This document shows, in pieces, positions 24,011-32,803 of a stretch of DNA of 55,966 bases. The stretch spans positions 1-55,966 of the forward strand of contig JANXSQ010000147.1 in NCBI GenBank assembly GCA_025356595.1, in the 5' to 3' direction. The stretch is from Janthinobacterium sp. (GTDB taxonomy: Bacteria; Pseudomonadota; Gammaproteobacteria; Burkholderiales; Burkholderiaceae_D). Every line of letters starts with the position of its first letter. Position 1 is the first letter of the stretch. The notes under the pieces were generated by a model. That model saw only the letters and a list, made by a program, of their open reading frames with translations, was not told the DNA's origin and did no database searches. A program made the position numbers and the translations under genes.

Positions 24011-25162
24011 CTAGGTCTGCAGCAGGGAAGCGACGAAGAGCAGGATGCGGTCCTCGGTGCGCGCCAGGTCGAGTCCGCTCAGTTCGCCGATGCGGCGCAG
24101 CCGGTAGTCCAGCGTATTGCGGTGGATCTGCAGCGCGGCGGCCGTGGCGGCCGGATGGCCGTCGTGGGCGAACCAGACGTCGAGGGTGCGCCGCAGCGTC
24201 ATGCCCTTGTCCTGCGCCTGCAGCTTGAGCATGGGCTGGCGTAGTTGCTGCGCCTGCCAGCCGCGCCCCAGTTCGCCCAGCAGCACCGGCAAGGCCAGTT
24301 CGTAATAGCTGAGGATGCGCCGCTCCGGATGGCGCTGCAGTCCGACGCGCGCCGTCGTCTGCGCGCTTTGATAGGAAATGGCGACGCTGTCGACGCCCGG
24401 CAAGCCTATGCCCATGGTCAGGCGGAAAGGCGCGCTGCCCTCCTCGCGCAGGATGGACTCCAGCGCCTGCAATTGCCGCCGCGCCGGCGCCGGCTCGCCG
24501 CGCTTGCCGGCCGGCACATCGTAGGCGTCCAGCACCACCATCTCGCGCGGCCCCAGCGTCGCCGTCAGCGCCGCCGGCTGGCGCGCCTGGATGGCCGCCT
24601 GCAGGCGCTGGATTTCGCTCAGCGCCAGGTCGGCCTGCAAGGGCCCGGCGTCGAGTTGCAGCAGCGTCAGCACCTGGGTGCGCTGGAAATTCACGCCCAG
24701 GCGCAGGCCCCATGCCTCCAGCTCGGTGCGCGCGGCGGGATCGGCCTTGATCAGGTTCAGCACCAGCGCCTCGCGGTAGCGCGAATCGCGCTGCAGCTCC
24801 CTGATCAGGGTCGCCTGCTCGAGTATCATCTCCGCCGTCAGCCGCACCAGCTCGCCGAACTGGCGCACCTGCTGCGGCGCGCCGCTCAAGCCGATCGCGC
24901 CGCACAGCTTGCCGTTCACCGTCAGCGGCAGGTTCACCCCCGGCTTGGCGCCGTGCATATTCTTCGCCGTCGCCGCGTCGATCTCCACCGTCAGGCGCTT
25001 GGCCAGCGCCAGCAGCGCGCCGGTGTGCAGCTCGCCGATGCGCGAGGGATCGCCGCTGGCCAGGATGGTGCCGCTGGCGTCCATCACGTTCACATTGAAG
25101 GGAATGATCTTCATCGTGCGGTTGACGATGTCCTGCGCCAGGATCGAATTGAGGATGTACAT
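24011..25162 (-). CDS. cdaR: CdaR-family sugar-diacid transcriptional activator
   Basis: 383 residues. The N-terminal sugar-diacid recognition domain (about 1-135) starts LNSILAQDIVNRTMKIIPFN and contains NVMDASGTILASGDPSRIG. The C-terminal PucR-type helix-turn-helix (about 320-375) reads HPAATAAALQIHRNTLDYRLRRIG. CdaR in enterics activates genes for glucarate, galactarate and glycerate use. Here it is divergent from an MFS sugar-acid transporter and a glycerate kinase, which fits. The start at 25162 has a GGAG site; the longer upstream frame has no family similarity and covers the promoter region. Confidence 0.92.
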   Translation of the reverse strand: MYILNSILAQDIVNRTMKIIPFNVNVMDASGTILASGDPSRIGELHTGALLALAKRLTVEIDAATAKNMHGAKPGVNLPLTVNGKLCGAIGLSGAPQQVRQFGELVRLTAEMILEQATLIRELQRDSRYREALVLNLIKADPAARTELEAWGLRLGVNFQRTQVLTLLQLDAGPLQADLALSEIQRLQAAIQARQPAALTATLGPREMVVLDAYDVPAGKRGEPAPARRQLQALESILREEGSAPFRLTMGIGLPGVDSVAISYQSAQTTARVGLQRHPERRILSYYELALPVLLGELGRGWQAQQLRQPMLKLQAQDKGMTLRRTLDVWFAHDGHPAATAAALQIHRNTLDYRLRRIGELSGLDLARTEDRILLFVASLLQT

Positions 25163-25229
25163 CGCACTCCAGACATTGCAAACATGAATGGCGCGGGCAT
25201 GGCCGCCGCCAGCGTCAACGATACGGCAA

Positions 25230-25260
25230 TTTGTGCCGCGACACAAAATATTCCCAATAT
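25230..25260. promoter_or_regulatory. Inverted repeats in the cdaR-transporter divergent region
   Basis: TTTGTG-CCGCGA-CACAAA (25230-25247) is a perfect inverted repeat. It is followed directly by ATATT-CCC-AATAT (25248-25260). They lie 68 bases upstream of cdaR and 150 bases upstream of the transporter, a place suited to activation of the transporter and control of cdaR itself. Binding by CdaR is inferred. Confidence 0.45.
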
Positions 25261-25409
25261 GCCTTCCGGTCAGCGCAACTTTCTGTGCAAATGCCCAACA
25301 AATGAGCTTGAGGGCCGGCGCGCCCTCGTGCATCGGTCCGAAGATTTTCCGGCGCCGATTCCACATAATAGAAAGCAGCAGCACACCATAAAAATTACAG
25401 GAGACAAGC

Positions 25410-26756
25410 ATGACCCAACAACTCAAGGCGCAGCCAGCGCGCCAGGGAGATTCCGCCGGCGCGTCCGCGGCGACGCTACTCGACGGCGCCTACAAAAAGG
25501 CGACCTGGAAACTCATTCCCTTCATCTTCATCTGCTACTTCTTCAACTACCTCGACCGCGTCAACGTCGGCTTCGCCAAGCTGGAGATGCTCGACGCCCT
25601 GAAACTCAGCGACACCATCTACGGCCTGGGCGCCGGCATCTTCTTCATCGGCTACGTCCTCAGCGGCGTGCCCAGCAACCTGATCCTGCACAAGATCGGC
25701 GCGCGGCGCTGGATCACCACCATGATGGTGGTCTGGGGCGCGCTGTCGGCCTGCCTGATGTTCGTCAACAGCCCGGCCTCCTTCTACGTGCTGCGCTTCT
25801 TCACCGGCGTCGCCGAAGCGGGCTTCTTCCCCGGCATCGTGCTGTACTTCAGCCACTGGTTCCCGGCCGAGCGGCGCGGCAAGGTGATGCCCCTGTTCAT
25901 GTCGGCCATCCCCGTCTCCGGCCTGATCGGCGGCCCGCTGTCGGGCTGGATGCTGGCGCACTTTTCCGCCGGCCAGGGCGGCCTGGCCGGCTGGCAATGG
26001 CTGTACCTGCTGCAAGGCGTGCCCACCGTCCTGCTCGGCGTGACGGTGTACTTCTACCTCAACGACGGCATCGCCCAGGCCGGCTGGCTGACGGCGGACG
26101 AGAAAACCCTGATGCAGGCGGCCCTGGCCGAGGATGAAAAGAAACGCCGCGCCCTCGGTGCCAACGAGCAAAGCCCGGCCAGCGTGCTGCGCAACGCCAA
26201 CGTGTGGATGCTGGGCGCGATCTACTTCTGCATCCAGATGGGCGTCTACGCGATCAACTTCTGGCTGCCCTCGATCATCAAGGCGCTCGGCTTCAAGGAC
26301 AGCGCCACCATCGGCTGGCTCAGCGCCATTCCCTACCTGGCCGCCGGCGTCTTCATGGTCTACGTCGGCCGCTCGGCGGACCGGCGCGGCGAACGGCGCT
26401 GGCACCTGTGCGTGCCGATGCTGATGGGCCTGTGCGGCCTGCTGCTGGCCGCCAAGTTCTCCGCCAGCCCGGCGCTGGTGATGCTGGGCCTGACCCTGGC
26501 GACCATGGGCGCGCTGACCAGCCTGCCGATGTTCTGGCCCCTGCCCTCAGCCTTCCTGGGCAGCGCGGCCGCCGCCGCCGGCCTGGCGCTGATCAACTCG
26601 CTGGGCCAGATCGCCGGCTTCGTCAGCCCCTTCCTGGTCGGCTGGATCAAGGACGCCACCCACAGCACCGACCTGGCGCTGTATATACTGTCGAGCGTGA
26701 TGTTCGTCGGCGCCATGCTGGTGTTGCGCGTGCCCGCTAAGGTCGTCAACCGCTGA
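25410..26756 (+). CDS. MFS transporter, sugar-acid (glucarate/galactonate) type
   Basis: 448 residues with 12 hydrophobic segments. It belongs to the anion:cation symporter group: an early KLIPFIFICYFFNYLDRVNVGFAKL segment, followed by GAGIFFIGYVLSGVPSNLIL and LRFFTGVAEAGFFPG. GudP, GarP and phthalate or tartrate carriers are relatives. The CdaR neighbour and downstream glycerate kinase point to glucarate, galactarate or glycerate. A good AGGAG site precedes the ATG. The dehydratase and aldolase genes needed for full sugar-diacid breakdown are not in this window. Confidence 0.92.
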   Translation: MTQQLKAQPARQGDSAGASAATLLDGAYKKATWKLIPFIFICYFFNYLDRVNVGFAKLEMLDALKLSDTIYGLGAGIFFIGYVLSGVPSNLILHKIGARRWITTMMVVWGALSACLMFVNSPASFYVLRFFTGVAEAGFFPGIVLYFSHWFPAERRGKVMPLFMSAIPVSGLIGGPLSGWMLAHFSAGQGGLAGWQWLYLLQGVPTVLLGVTVYFYLNDGIAQAGWLTADEKTLMQAALAEDEKKRRALGANEQSPASVLRNANVWMLGAIYFCIQMGVYAINFWLPSIIKALGFKDSATIGWLSAIPYLAAGVFMVYVGRSADRRGERRWHLCVPMLMGLCGLLLAAKFSASPALVMLGLTLATMGALTSLPMFWPLPSAFLGSAAAAAGLALINSLGQIAGFVSPFLVGWIKDATHSTDLALYILSSVMFVGAMLVLRVPAKVVNR

Positions 26757-26821
26757 GCGTTTCCACCGGGGCGGGGCGCGCCCCCTCCCCGCTACCCGTC
26801 TGCCGCGAAAAGAAACTCCCG

Positions 26822-27994
26822 ATGAAAATAGTAATTGCCCCCGACTCCTTCAAGGAGAGCCTGTCCGCGCTGCAAGTGGCGGACGAAATCGAAGCCGGCT
26901 TCCGCGAGATCTTCCCGCGCGCGCGCTACGTCAAGATCCCCCTGGCCGACGGCGGCGAAGGCACCGTCCAGGCGATGATCGACGCGACGGCGGGACGGCG
27001 CGTCGAGCTCAGCGTGTCCGGTCCGCTGGGCGCGCCCGTGGCGGCCTTCTACGGCCTGACTGGCGGCGAACACATCGCCGTCATCGAAATGGCCGCCGCC
27101 AGCGGCCTGGAACTGGTGCCGCCGGCGCTGCGCAACCCCCTGCTCACCAGCAGCTACGGCACCGGCGAACTGATACGCGCCGCCCTCGACGCCGGCGCGC
27201 GCCGCTTCGTGCTCGGCGTCGGCGGCAGCGCCAGCAACGACGGCGGCGCCGGCCTGCTGCAGGCGCTCGGCGTGCGCCTGCTGGACGCGGCCGGCGCCGA
27301 ACTCGAACCGGGCGGCGGCGCCCTGGCGCGCCTGGCGCGCATCGACATTAGCGGCCTCGACAAGCGCCTGCGCGACTGCCAGATCGACGTCGCCTGCGAC
27401 GTCAGCAATCCCCTGCTCGGCCCGCAGGGCGCCTCGGCCGTCTTCGGCCCGCAGAAAGGCGCCAGCGCCGCCATGGTGGCGCAACTCGACGCCAATCTGC
27501 GCCACTACGCCGCCCTCGTCCTGCGCGACGTCGGCGCCGACATCGGCGCCCTGCCCGGCGCCGGCGCCGGCGGCGGCGCGGCGGCGGCCATGACCGCCTT
27601 CCTCGGCGGGCGCCTGCGCCCCGGCACCGAGATCGTCAACGACGCCATCGGCCTGGAGCAGGCGCTGGCCGACGCCGACCTGATCATCACCGGCGAAGGC
27701 CGCATCGACAGCCAGACCATCCACGGCAAGACGCCGATCGGCGTGGCGCGCGCCGCGCGGCGCCTGGGCAAGCCCGTCATCGCCATCGCCGGCTGCCTGG
27801 CGGCCAGCGCCGCCGCCGTCCACGAACACGGCATCGCCGCCGTCTTCGGCGCCGTCAGCCGGCCCTGCAGCGTGGCCGAGGCGTTGGCCGAGGCGGCCGT
27901 CAACCTGCGCGCCGCCGCCCGCAACATCGCCGCGACATTGAAACTGGGCCAGGCGCTGGGCCGGCATGGCGGGGATGATAAACGCGACGCCTGA
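26822..27994 (+). CDS. garK: Glycerate kinase (GarK/GlxK family)
   Basis: 390 residues. It phosphorylates D-glycerate, the end product of sugar-diacid and glyoxylate routes, to 2-phosphoglycerate. The N-terminus MKIVIAPDSFKESLSALQVA is the family signature; PLADGGEGTV, GVGGSASNDGGAG and TGEGRIDSQTIHGK follow. Length is near the family norm of about 380. It lies 65 bases behind the transporter gene in the same direction, so probably the same operon under CdaR. A deleted duplicate of two short parts of this gene lies at 29487-29625. Confidence 0.94.
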   Translation: MKIVIAPDSFKESLSALQVADEIEAGFREIFPRARYVKIPLADGGEGTVQAMIDATAGRRVELSVSGPLGAPVAAFYGLTGGEHIAVIEMAAASGLELVPPALRNPLLTSSYGTGELIRAALDAGARRFVLGVGGSASNDGGAGLLQALGVRLLDAAGAELEPGGGALARLARIDISGLDKRLRDCQIDVACDVSNPLLGPQGASAVFGPQKGASAAMVAQLDANLRHYAALVLRDVGADIGALPGAGAGGGAAAAMTAFLGGRLRPGTEIVNDAIGLEQALADADLIITGEGRIDSQTIHGKTPIGVARAARRLGKPVIAIAGCLAASAAAVHEHGIAAVFGAVSRPCSVAEALAEAAVNLRAAARNIAATLKLGQALGRHGGDDKRDA

Positions 27995-28117
27995 GCGCGC
28001 TGAATACCCGCCACGAACGCAGCGACACGAAGTCCGGCATGGCAATACAATAGCTGCCGCACGGCATCGTCCGCCCTACCCTGGCGCGGCGTTCACATTA
28101 CTTCGAAGGAATTCGTG

Positions 28118-29266
28118 ATGAGACTATCAACGTTCATATTAAGCAATATGGAAGACATCCTCCAGGAATGGGAGGATTTCGCAAAGACGATGAATTCGAC
28201 GGTCCACGGAATGAATTCACGGGAGTTGCGGGATCATGCGGAAGCGATGCTGCGCGTCATTGCAAAGGATCTCGAGACCGCGCAGAACAAACAGGCGAGT
28301 ATTGATAAGTCGCAAGGTCTGGCACCGGAGGTTAACGCCGACACCGCCGCCGAAATCCACGCCGCCGACCGGCTTGCGTCGGGCTTTACCATTGAGCAGC
28401 TGATGGCGGAATACCGCGCCTTGCGCGCCAGCGTACTCAGATTATGGAAAGAGCGCATCGAGACCATTTCTTCATGTGAAATCGAAGACATGGTCAGATT
28501 TAATGAAGCCATCGATCAGGCCCTCACGGAATCGATCGCGCGGTATTCGGCGATGTTCCGCGAATCCCAGAATCTTTTCCTGGCCATTCTGGGACACGAC
28601 GTGCGCTCGCCGCTGGGCGCCATCAGCATGGGGGCGCAAGTGCTGTTGCGCGACGATACATTAAGCGCCAAGTCTCTTAAAGTGGCGTCGCGCATCCTCA
28701 ACAGCACCGGAAGGGTCACCGAAATCGTTTCCGACCTGCTCGACTTCGCCACCAGCCATCTGGGCGACGGCATTCCCGTATCGCCCGCCGCCATGAACTT
28801 TGCCAAGGTATGCGACGCCGTGATCGAGGAGGCGCGCGCTTTCCACCCCGACAGAATGATTGAGTTGGCGAGCACCGGCGACATGCACGCGGTGTGGGAT
28901 AGTGCGCGCATCAGTCAGGCGTTTTCCAATCTGCTGGCGAATGCGATCCAGCACGGTTCCCAAACCGACCCCATTTCGATCGCGGTGAGCGGGGAAAAGG
29001 AAGATATAGTCTGGACGATCCGCAACACGGGGGAAGTCATCACGGCGGCCAACCGGCGCACAATTTTCGATCCGGCCAAACGCTTCGCCCTGCGTCCGGC
29101 CAGCGAGCGCAGCCTTGGACATCCGCAGAATTTGGGGCTGGGCCTGTACATCACGCGCGACATCGTCAGCGCGCACGGCGGCCATATCTCCATCACTTCG
29201 ACCAAGGAGGAAGGTACGACTTTCACGGTCCGCCTGCCGCGCAAAATGCATGACAAGAGCGCTTAA
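28118..29266 (+). CDS. Orphan sensor histidine kinase with RsbRD-like N-terminal domain
   Basis: 382 residues, no membrane segment, so cytoplasmic. The N-terminal helical region (about 8-150) resembles the RsbRD N-terminal domain (ILQEWEDFAKTMN, FTIEQLMAEYRALRASVLRLW). HisKA follows with His in LGHDVRSPLGAIS, then HATPase_c (FSNLLANAIQHGSQ, GLGLYITRDIVSAHGG). No response regulator adjoins it. The ATG at 28118 suits the GAAGGA site better than the GTG one codon earlier. Base composition is visibly more AT-rich than the sugar genes, suggesting later acquisition. Input signal unknown. Confidence 0.88.
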   Translation: MRLSTFILSNMEDILQEWEDFAKTMNSTVHGMNSRELRDHAEAMLRVIAKDLETAQNKQASIDKSQGLAPEVNADTAAEIHAADRLASGFTIEQLMAEYRALRASVLRLWKERIETISSCEIEDMVRFNEAIDQALTESIARYSAMFRESQNLFLAILGHDVRSPLGAISMGAQVLLRDDTLSAKSLKVASRILNSTGRVTEIVSDLLDFATSHLGDGIPVSPAAMNFAKVCDAVIEEARAFHPDRMIELASTGDMHAVWDSARISQAFSNLLANAIQHGSQTDPISIAVSGEKEDIVWTIRNTGEVITAANRRTIFDPAKRFALRPASERSLGHPQNLGLGLYITRDIVSAHGGHISITSTKEEGTTFTVRLPRKMHDKSA

Positions 29267-29287
29267 CGCGGATGGGGTGCATTCCAC

Positions 29288-29482
29288 CTAGACCGTACCG
29301 ACATCCACGCCGGCGCGCTGCAGTAACAGCTGATTTCGTTTCGACAGATGCATTACCTGCAGGTGCTTGCCGGCCTTCTCATAACGTTCATACAAGCTCT
29401 CCATCGCGACAATCGCCGAATGATCGGACATATGCAAATGGCGGCAGTTGAGGATCACGCGCGCCGGGTCGCTTGATGGCTT
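29288..29482 (-). pseudogene. SulP-type transporter C-terminal STAS fragment
   Basis: The minus strand encodes about 65 residues that look like the end of the STAS domain of a SulP anion transporter: RVILNCRHLHMSDHSAIVAM, LYERYEKAGKHLQVMHLS and LLLQRAGVDVG, then a stop. The rest of the transporter (about 450 residues of membrane domain) is absent. At the 5' side the similarity stops where the glycerate kinase copy begins. It is a broken remnant. Confidence 0.7.
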
Positions 29483-29486
29483 GAAC

Positions 29487-29625
29487 AGCGCCAGCGCCGC
29501 CATGGTGGCGCAACTCGACGCCAATCTGCGCCACTACGCGCCCCTCATCCTGCGCGACATCGGCGCAACATTGAAACTGGGGTAGGCGCTGGGGCGGCAT
29601 GGCGAGGATGATAGCCGGGGCGCCT
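29487..29625 (+). pseudogene. Internally deleted duplicate of the glycerate kinase gene
   Basis: Bases from 29490 (GCCAGCGCCGCCATGGTGGC onward) match garK from 27461, with a few changes, to about 29560. The sequence then jumps to match the garK 3' end from about 27935 (ACATTGAAACTGGG onward) to the shared CGCCTGAGC. Roughly 400 bases are missing between the two parts, and a stop codon (TAG at 29582-29584) interrupts the copy. This is a recombination scar, not a gene. Confidence 0.8.
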
Positions 29626-29680
29626 GAGCACCTGCACGCCACCTCAGTCTTGCGGGCCTATATTCAATCACCTATGATGA

Positions 29681-29695
29681 ATGCATCGAATGCAT
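29681..29695. promoter_or_regulatory. Candidate VapB operator
   Basis: ATGCAT (29681-29686) and ATGCAT (29690-29695), each self-complementary, are spaced three bases apart about 20 bases ahead of the vapB start. Toxin-antitoxin pairs commonly autoregulate through repeats at this position. Binding is inferred. Confidence 0.4.
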
Positions 29696-29712
29696 TTTTG
29701 TGAGGTGATGCC

Positions 29713-29967
29713 ATGGCAATGCTAACAGTACGCAATCTGCCTGACGATGTACACCGCGCATTGCGGGTGCGAGCCGCTCTACACGGGCACAGCACCGAGG
29801 CCGAAGTCCGCGAAATTCTGGCAGCCGCGGTCAAGCCGGAGACGCGCGTTCGGCTGGGTGACTCCCTCGCGGCATTGGGCCGCAAGATCGGCCTGACGAA
29901 CGAAGATTTCGAGGTCCTCCAGAAAGCGAGAGACCATACGCCAGCCGAGCCGCTGAGGTTTGAATGA
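29713..29967 (+). CDS. vapB: VapB/FitA-like antitoxin
   Basis: 84 residues. The N-terminal ribbon-helix-helix reads MAMLTVRNLPDDVHRALRVRA and HGHSTEAEVREILAAAV, typical of FitA-type antitoxins that bind their own promoter. The C-terminal part (about 50-84) should wrap the toxin. Its stop overlaps the toxin start by four bases (ATGA). A GTGAGGTGAT stretch lies just upstream as ribosome binding site. Confidence 0.92.
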   Translation: MAMLTVRNLPDDVHRALRVRAALHGHSTEAEVREILAAAVKPETRVRLGDSLAALGRKIGLTNEDFEVLQKARDHTPAEPLRFE

Positions 29968-30380
29968 TCGTTCTCGATACCAATGTCGTTTCCGAGGCGA
30001 TGAAGCCGGAGCCGCACCCGGCTGTGCGGGCGTGGCTGAACCATCAAGTCGCCGAAACGCTGTATCTGTCCAGCGTGACCTTGGCCGAACTGCTGTTTGG
30101 CATCGGCGTTCTCCCACGCGGCAAGCGCAAGGAGATGTTGGCACAGGCCCTCGATGGTCTGATGGGGCTGTTCAGGGATCGGGTGCTTCCCTTCGACACC
30201 GATGCGGCACGGCGTTATGCCGAATTGGCCGTGACGGCCAAGGTCGCCGGGCGAGGATTTCCGACACCAGACGGCTACATTGCCGCGATCGCAGCCTCAC
30301 GGGGGTTTATCGTGGCATCGCGCGATACGGCTCCTTATGAGGCCACCAGCATCACCGTCATCAATCCTTGGAATGCATAA
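29964..30380 (+). CDS. vapC: VapC/FitB-like PIN-domain toxin
   Basis: 138-residue PIN-domain ribonuclease. The acidic active-site residues are visible: Asp5 (VLDTNVVSE), Glu in SSVTLAELLFGI, Asp in PFDTDAARRYAEL and Asp in TPDGYIAAIA. PIN toxins cut RNA, often initiator tRNA or rRNA, when the antitoxin is lost. Located next to a recombination scar and an AT-rich stretch, consistent with a transferred module. The full active site is intact. Confidence 0.93.
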   Translation: MIVLDTNVVSEAMKPEPHPAVRAWLNHQVAETLYLSSVTLAELLFGIGVLPRGKRKEMLAQALDGLMGLFRDRVLPFDTDAARRYAELAVTAKVAGRGFPTPDGYIAAIAASRGFIVASRDTAPYEATSITVINPWNA

Positions 30381-30640
30381 TGGATCAGGATGGCTGCAAG
30401 GCGTCTCTGATGGCTAGCGGGATGAGCCAATTCATGGGTTCTGACAGATAGCCAGTTAAGCCAGTGTCGCAGCCGGAGTTTGAAACCACCCACCTCATAG
30501 CTTTTTTACGCGCCACCCCTGGCCCATTGCGAGGGCAGCCCGACAGCCGTAGCTCTGCGCGGCAAAGAATTTCTGTTAATGTGCGCGTAACAATGAGGTT
30601 TTGACAAATGCCTCGCCCACGCACTCAAGAAGGCGCTTAC
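30381..30640. other. Intergenic region upstream of the LysR gene
   Basis: 260 bases between vapC and the LysR gene. It is more AT-rich than its surroundings towards 30570-30610 and should contain the LysR promoter. A minus-strand frame exists but has no ribosome binding site or recognisable family. No further element identified. Confidence 0.4.
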
Positions 30641-31579
30641 ATGCTCATGCTGTCCAAGCACCTGCCCAGTACCCGAACCCTGCAATGCTACTTGGCGGTG
30701 GCGCAGGAATTGAACTTCCGCAAAGCCGCCGAACTGCTGAACATGTCGCAACCGCCGCTGACGCGGCAAATCCAGGGTCTGGAGGAGTTGTTGCGCGTCC
30801 AGTTGATCGAACGCGACACCCGCCGCGTCAGCCTGACGCCGGCCGGCGAAGCCTTCAAGCACGAGGCACACCAATTCCTGGTGGCGCTCGACCAGGCCGT
30901 GCTCGGCATGCGCGAGCGCTTCCACGCCGCCGACGACAGCGCCGCCAGCGTGCGCATCGGCTTAACCAGCGTGATCAATTTCGCCCTGATTCCCAGCCTG
31001 GACGGCCTGCTCAAGGCGCCCGCCTTCGCCGCCGCGCGCCCGCTGGAACGGGCCCTCTCCCGGCAGTTGGTGGAACGGGTTTGCCGGGGCGAACTCGACA
31101 TCGCCATCGTCGGCGACATCGTCGCGCCCTCCGCCGACCTGAGCGTCGAATCGGTCGGCTGCGAGCCGATGCTCATCGTCTTGCCGGACCGGCATCCGGC
31201 CGCCGCCGACACGGTGGTGGACTTGCGCGCGCTGGGCGACACGCCGCTGTTCTGGTTTCCGCGCGCCGACAATCCGGCCTTCTACGATAAATGCGAGCGC
31301 ACCTTCAAGACCCACGGCTACGCCCCGCCGCGGCGGCCCGAACCGAAGGACTTCGCCGCCCTGCTGGCCCGCGTCGCGGCCGGCGAAGGCGTGGCGCTGG
31401 CGCCGGAATCGATGCGCGCCACCTCCCACGTCGGCGTCAGCTACCGCGCGCTGCCGGCGAAACTGGCGCGCCTGCTGGCCATCGAGGTGCACATCGTCGC
31501 GCGCAGCGGCGAAACGCGGCGCGCCGTGCTCGAGCAGATCGACAGCATCCGCGCCGGACTGGCGCACGCCCTGCCCTAA
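30641..31579 (+). CDS. LysR-family transcriptional regulator
   Basis: 312 residues. The N-terminal winged helix (about 5-66) reads TRTLQCYLAVAQELNFRKAA, SQPPLTRQIQGLEELL and RRVSLTPAGEAF. The remaining 230 residues form the two-lobed co-inducer domain. The start at 30641 is favoured by AAGAAGG eight bases upstream; an ATG at 30608 would add 11 residues. It faces an MFS efflux gene tail to tail, with 12 bases between stops. An ATACC-N5-GGTAT site upstream of that MFS gene suits a LysR regulator. Confidence 0.93.
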   Translation: MLMLSKHLPSTRTLQCYLAVAQELNFRKAAELLNMSQPPLTRQIQGLEELLRVQLIERDTRRVSLTPAGEAFKHEAHQFLVALDQAVLGMRERFHAADDSAASVRIGLTSVINFALIPSLDGLLKAPAFAAARPLERALSRQLVERVCRGELDIAIVGDIVAPSADLSVESVGCEPMLIVLPDRHPAAADTVVDLRALGDTPLFWFPRADNPAFYDKCERTFKTHGYAPPRRPEPKDFAALLARVAAGEGVALAPESMRATSHVGVSYRALPAKLARLLAIEVHIVARSGETRRAVLEQIDSIRAGLAHALP

Positions 31580-31591
31580 GCACGTCCGGCC

Positions 31592-32803
31592 CTATGCGCC
31601 CACCGGCTGCGGCGCCGCCGCCGGCCGGCCCAAGGAGGCCACCAGCAGCATCGACACCACGCCGCCCAGTCCGGCCACCACCATCACGGCCGGGAAGCCG
31701 CTGCGGCTCAAGACCCAGGCGCCGAGCATCGCCCCGGCGCCGATGGCGGCGTTGAAGATGGCCACGTACACGGCCGACGCCGGCATCGCGGCGGCACCGG
31801 CGGCGCGCAAGATCCAGGTCTGGAAGGCGACGAAAATCACCGAAATGGCCGCGCCCCACAGCGCCAGCATGACGCCGATGCCCACCATGCCGAGCCGCTC
31901 GGCGGCGTAGCCGAGGACGATCAACGCCAGGCTCAGCAGCGACAAGGCCAGCATCAGGAAGGACTTCAGGTGGCGGTCGATGAAGGCCCCGGTGAGGACG
32001 TTGGCGGCCAGTCCGGCGGCGCCGAAGCCGAACAGCAGCGCGATCACCAGGCCGGCCTGCATGCCGGGCACTTCGCGCAGGAAGGGCTCGATGAAGGTGA
32101 AGGCGGCGAAATGCCCGGTGACGGCGAAGGCCGTGGCCGCGAAGATGGCCCACAGGTCGGCGCGCCGCAGCACGCCGGCCAGCGCCGCGCCGGCGCCCTG
32201 CGCCGCGTCGCTCTTCAGCGGCGGCAGGACCGGCGCCATCAGCACCGCGATCAGCAGGCTGAGCGCGCCGACGGCGCCGAAGGCCGCGCGCCAGTCGCTC
32301 TGCTGGCCGATGAAGGTGGTCAGCGGCACGCCCAGCACGCCGGCCGCCGAGACGCCGCCGAAGACGATGGACATCGCCAGGCCGACGTGGCGGGCCGGCG
32401 CGATCTGCGCCGCCGACGCGGCGATGACGGCCCAGAACAGGCCGTGGGCGACGGCGCCGCAAGCGCGCGCCGCCAGCAGCCAGTCGAAGCCCTGCGCCAG
32501 CATCGCGCCGACGTTGGACAGGCCGAGGCAGAGCATCAGGCCGATCAGCAGCGGCTTGCGCGGCAGGCGGCCCAGCGCGAAGGCGGCCAGCAAGGCGCTG
32601 AGCGCGCCTATCCAGGCGTACAGCGTGACCGTCAGGCCAACCGTCGCCTCGCTGCGGCCGAGGTCGCGCGCGATGGCCGACAACAGGCCGATGGGCGCCA
32701 GTTCGGTGGTGACGATGGTGAAGGCGGCAATGCCCAGGAAGAGGATGGCCAGCCAAACCCGCCAGCCCGGCAGGGCGCGGGCGTCCGATGTGTGTTGTTT
32801 CAT
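31592..32803 (-). CDS. MFS transporter, DHA1 sugar/drug efflux type (AraJ/SotB-like)
   Basis: 403 residues with 12 hydrophobic segments. The first segment carries the DHA1-type motif TTELAPIGLLSAIARDLG, followed by LTVTLYAWIGALSALLAAF and LGRLPRKPLL. Relatives include arabinose or sugar efflux pumps and chloramphenicol-type exporters. I chose the start at 32803, since the 19 upstream residues are not hydrophobic or conserved. Probably controlled by the convergent LysR gene, but the exported compound is unknown. Confidence 0.88.
   Translation of the reverse strand: MKQHTSDARALPGWRVWLAILFLGIAAFTIVTTELAPIGLLSAIARDLGRSEATVGLTVTLYAWIGALSALLAAFALGRLPRKPLLIGLMLCLGLSNVGAMLAQGFDWLLAARACGAVAHGLFWAVIAASAAQIAPARHVGLAMSIVFGGVSAAGVLGVPLTTFIGQQSDWRAAFGAVGALSLLIAVLMAPVLPPLKSDAAQGAGAALAGVLRRADLWAIFAATAFAVTGHFAAFTFIEPFLREVPGMQAGLVIALLFGFGAAGLAANVLTGAFIDRHLKSFLMLALSLLSLALIVLGYAAERLGMVGIGVMLALWGAAISVIFVAFQTWILRAAGAAAMPASAVYVAIFNAAIGAGAMLGAWVLSRSGFPAVMVVAGLGGVVSMLLVASLGRPAAAPQPVGA

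Noticed and set aside
30385-30624. Small minus-strand frame between vapC and the LysR gene
   Set aside because: No ribosome binding site or family resemblance, and it covers the expected LysR promoter.
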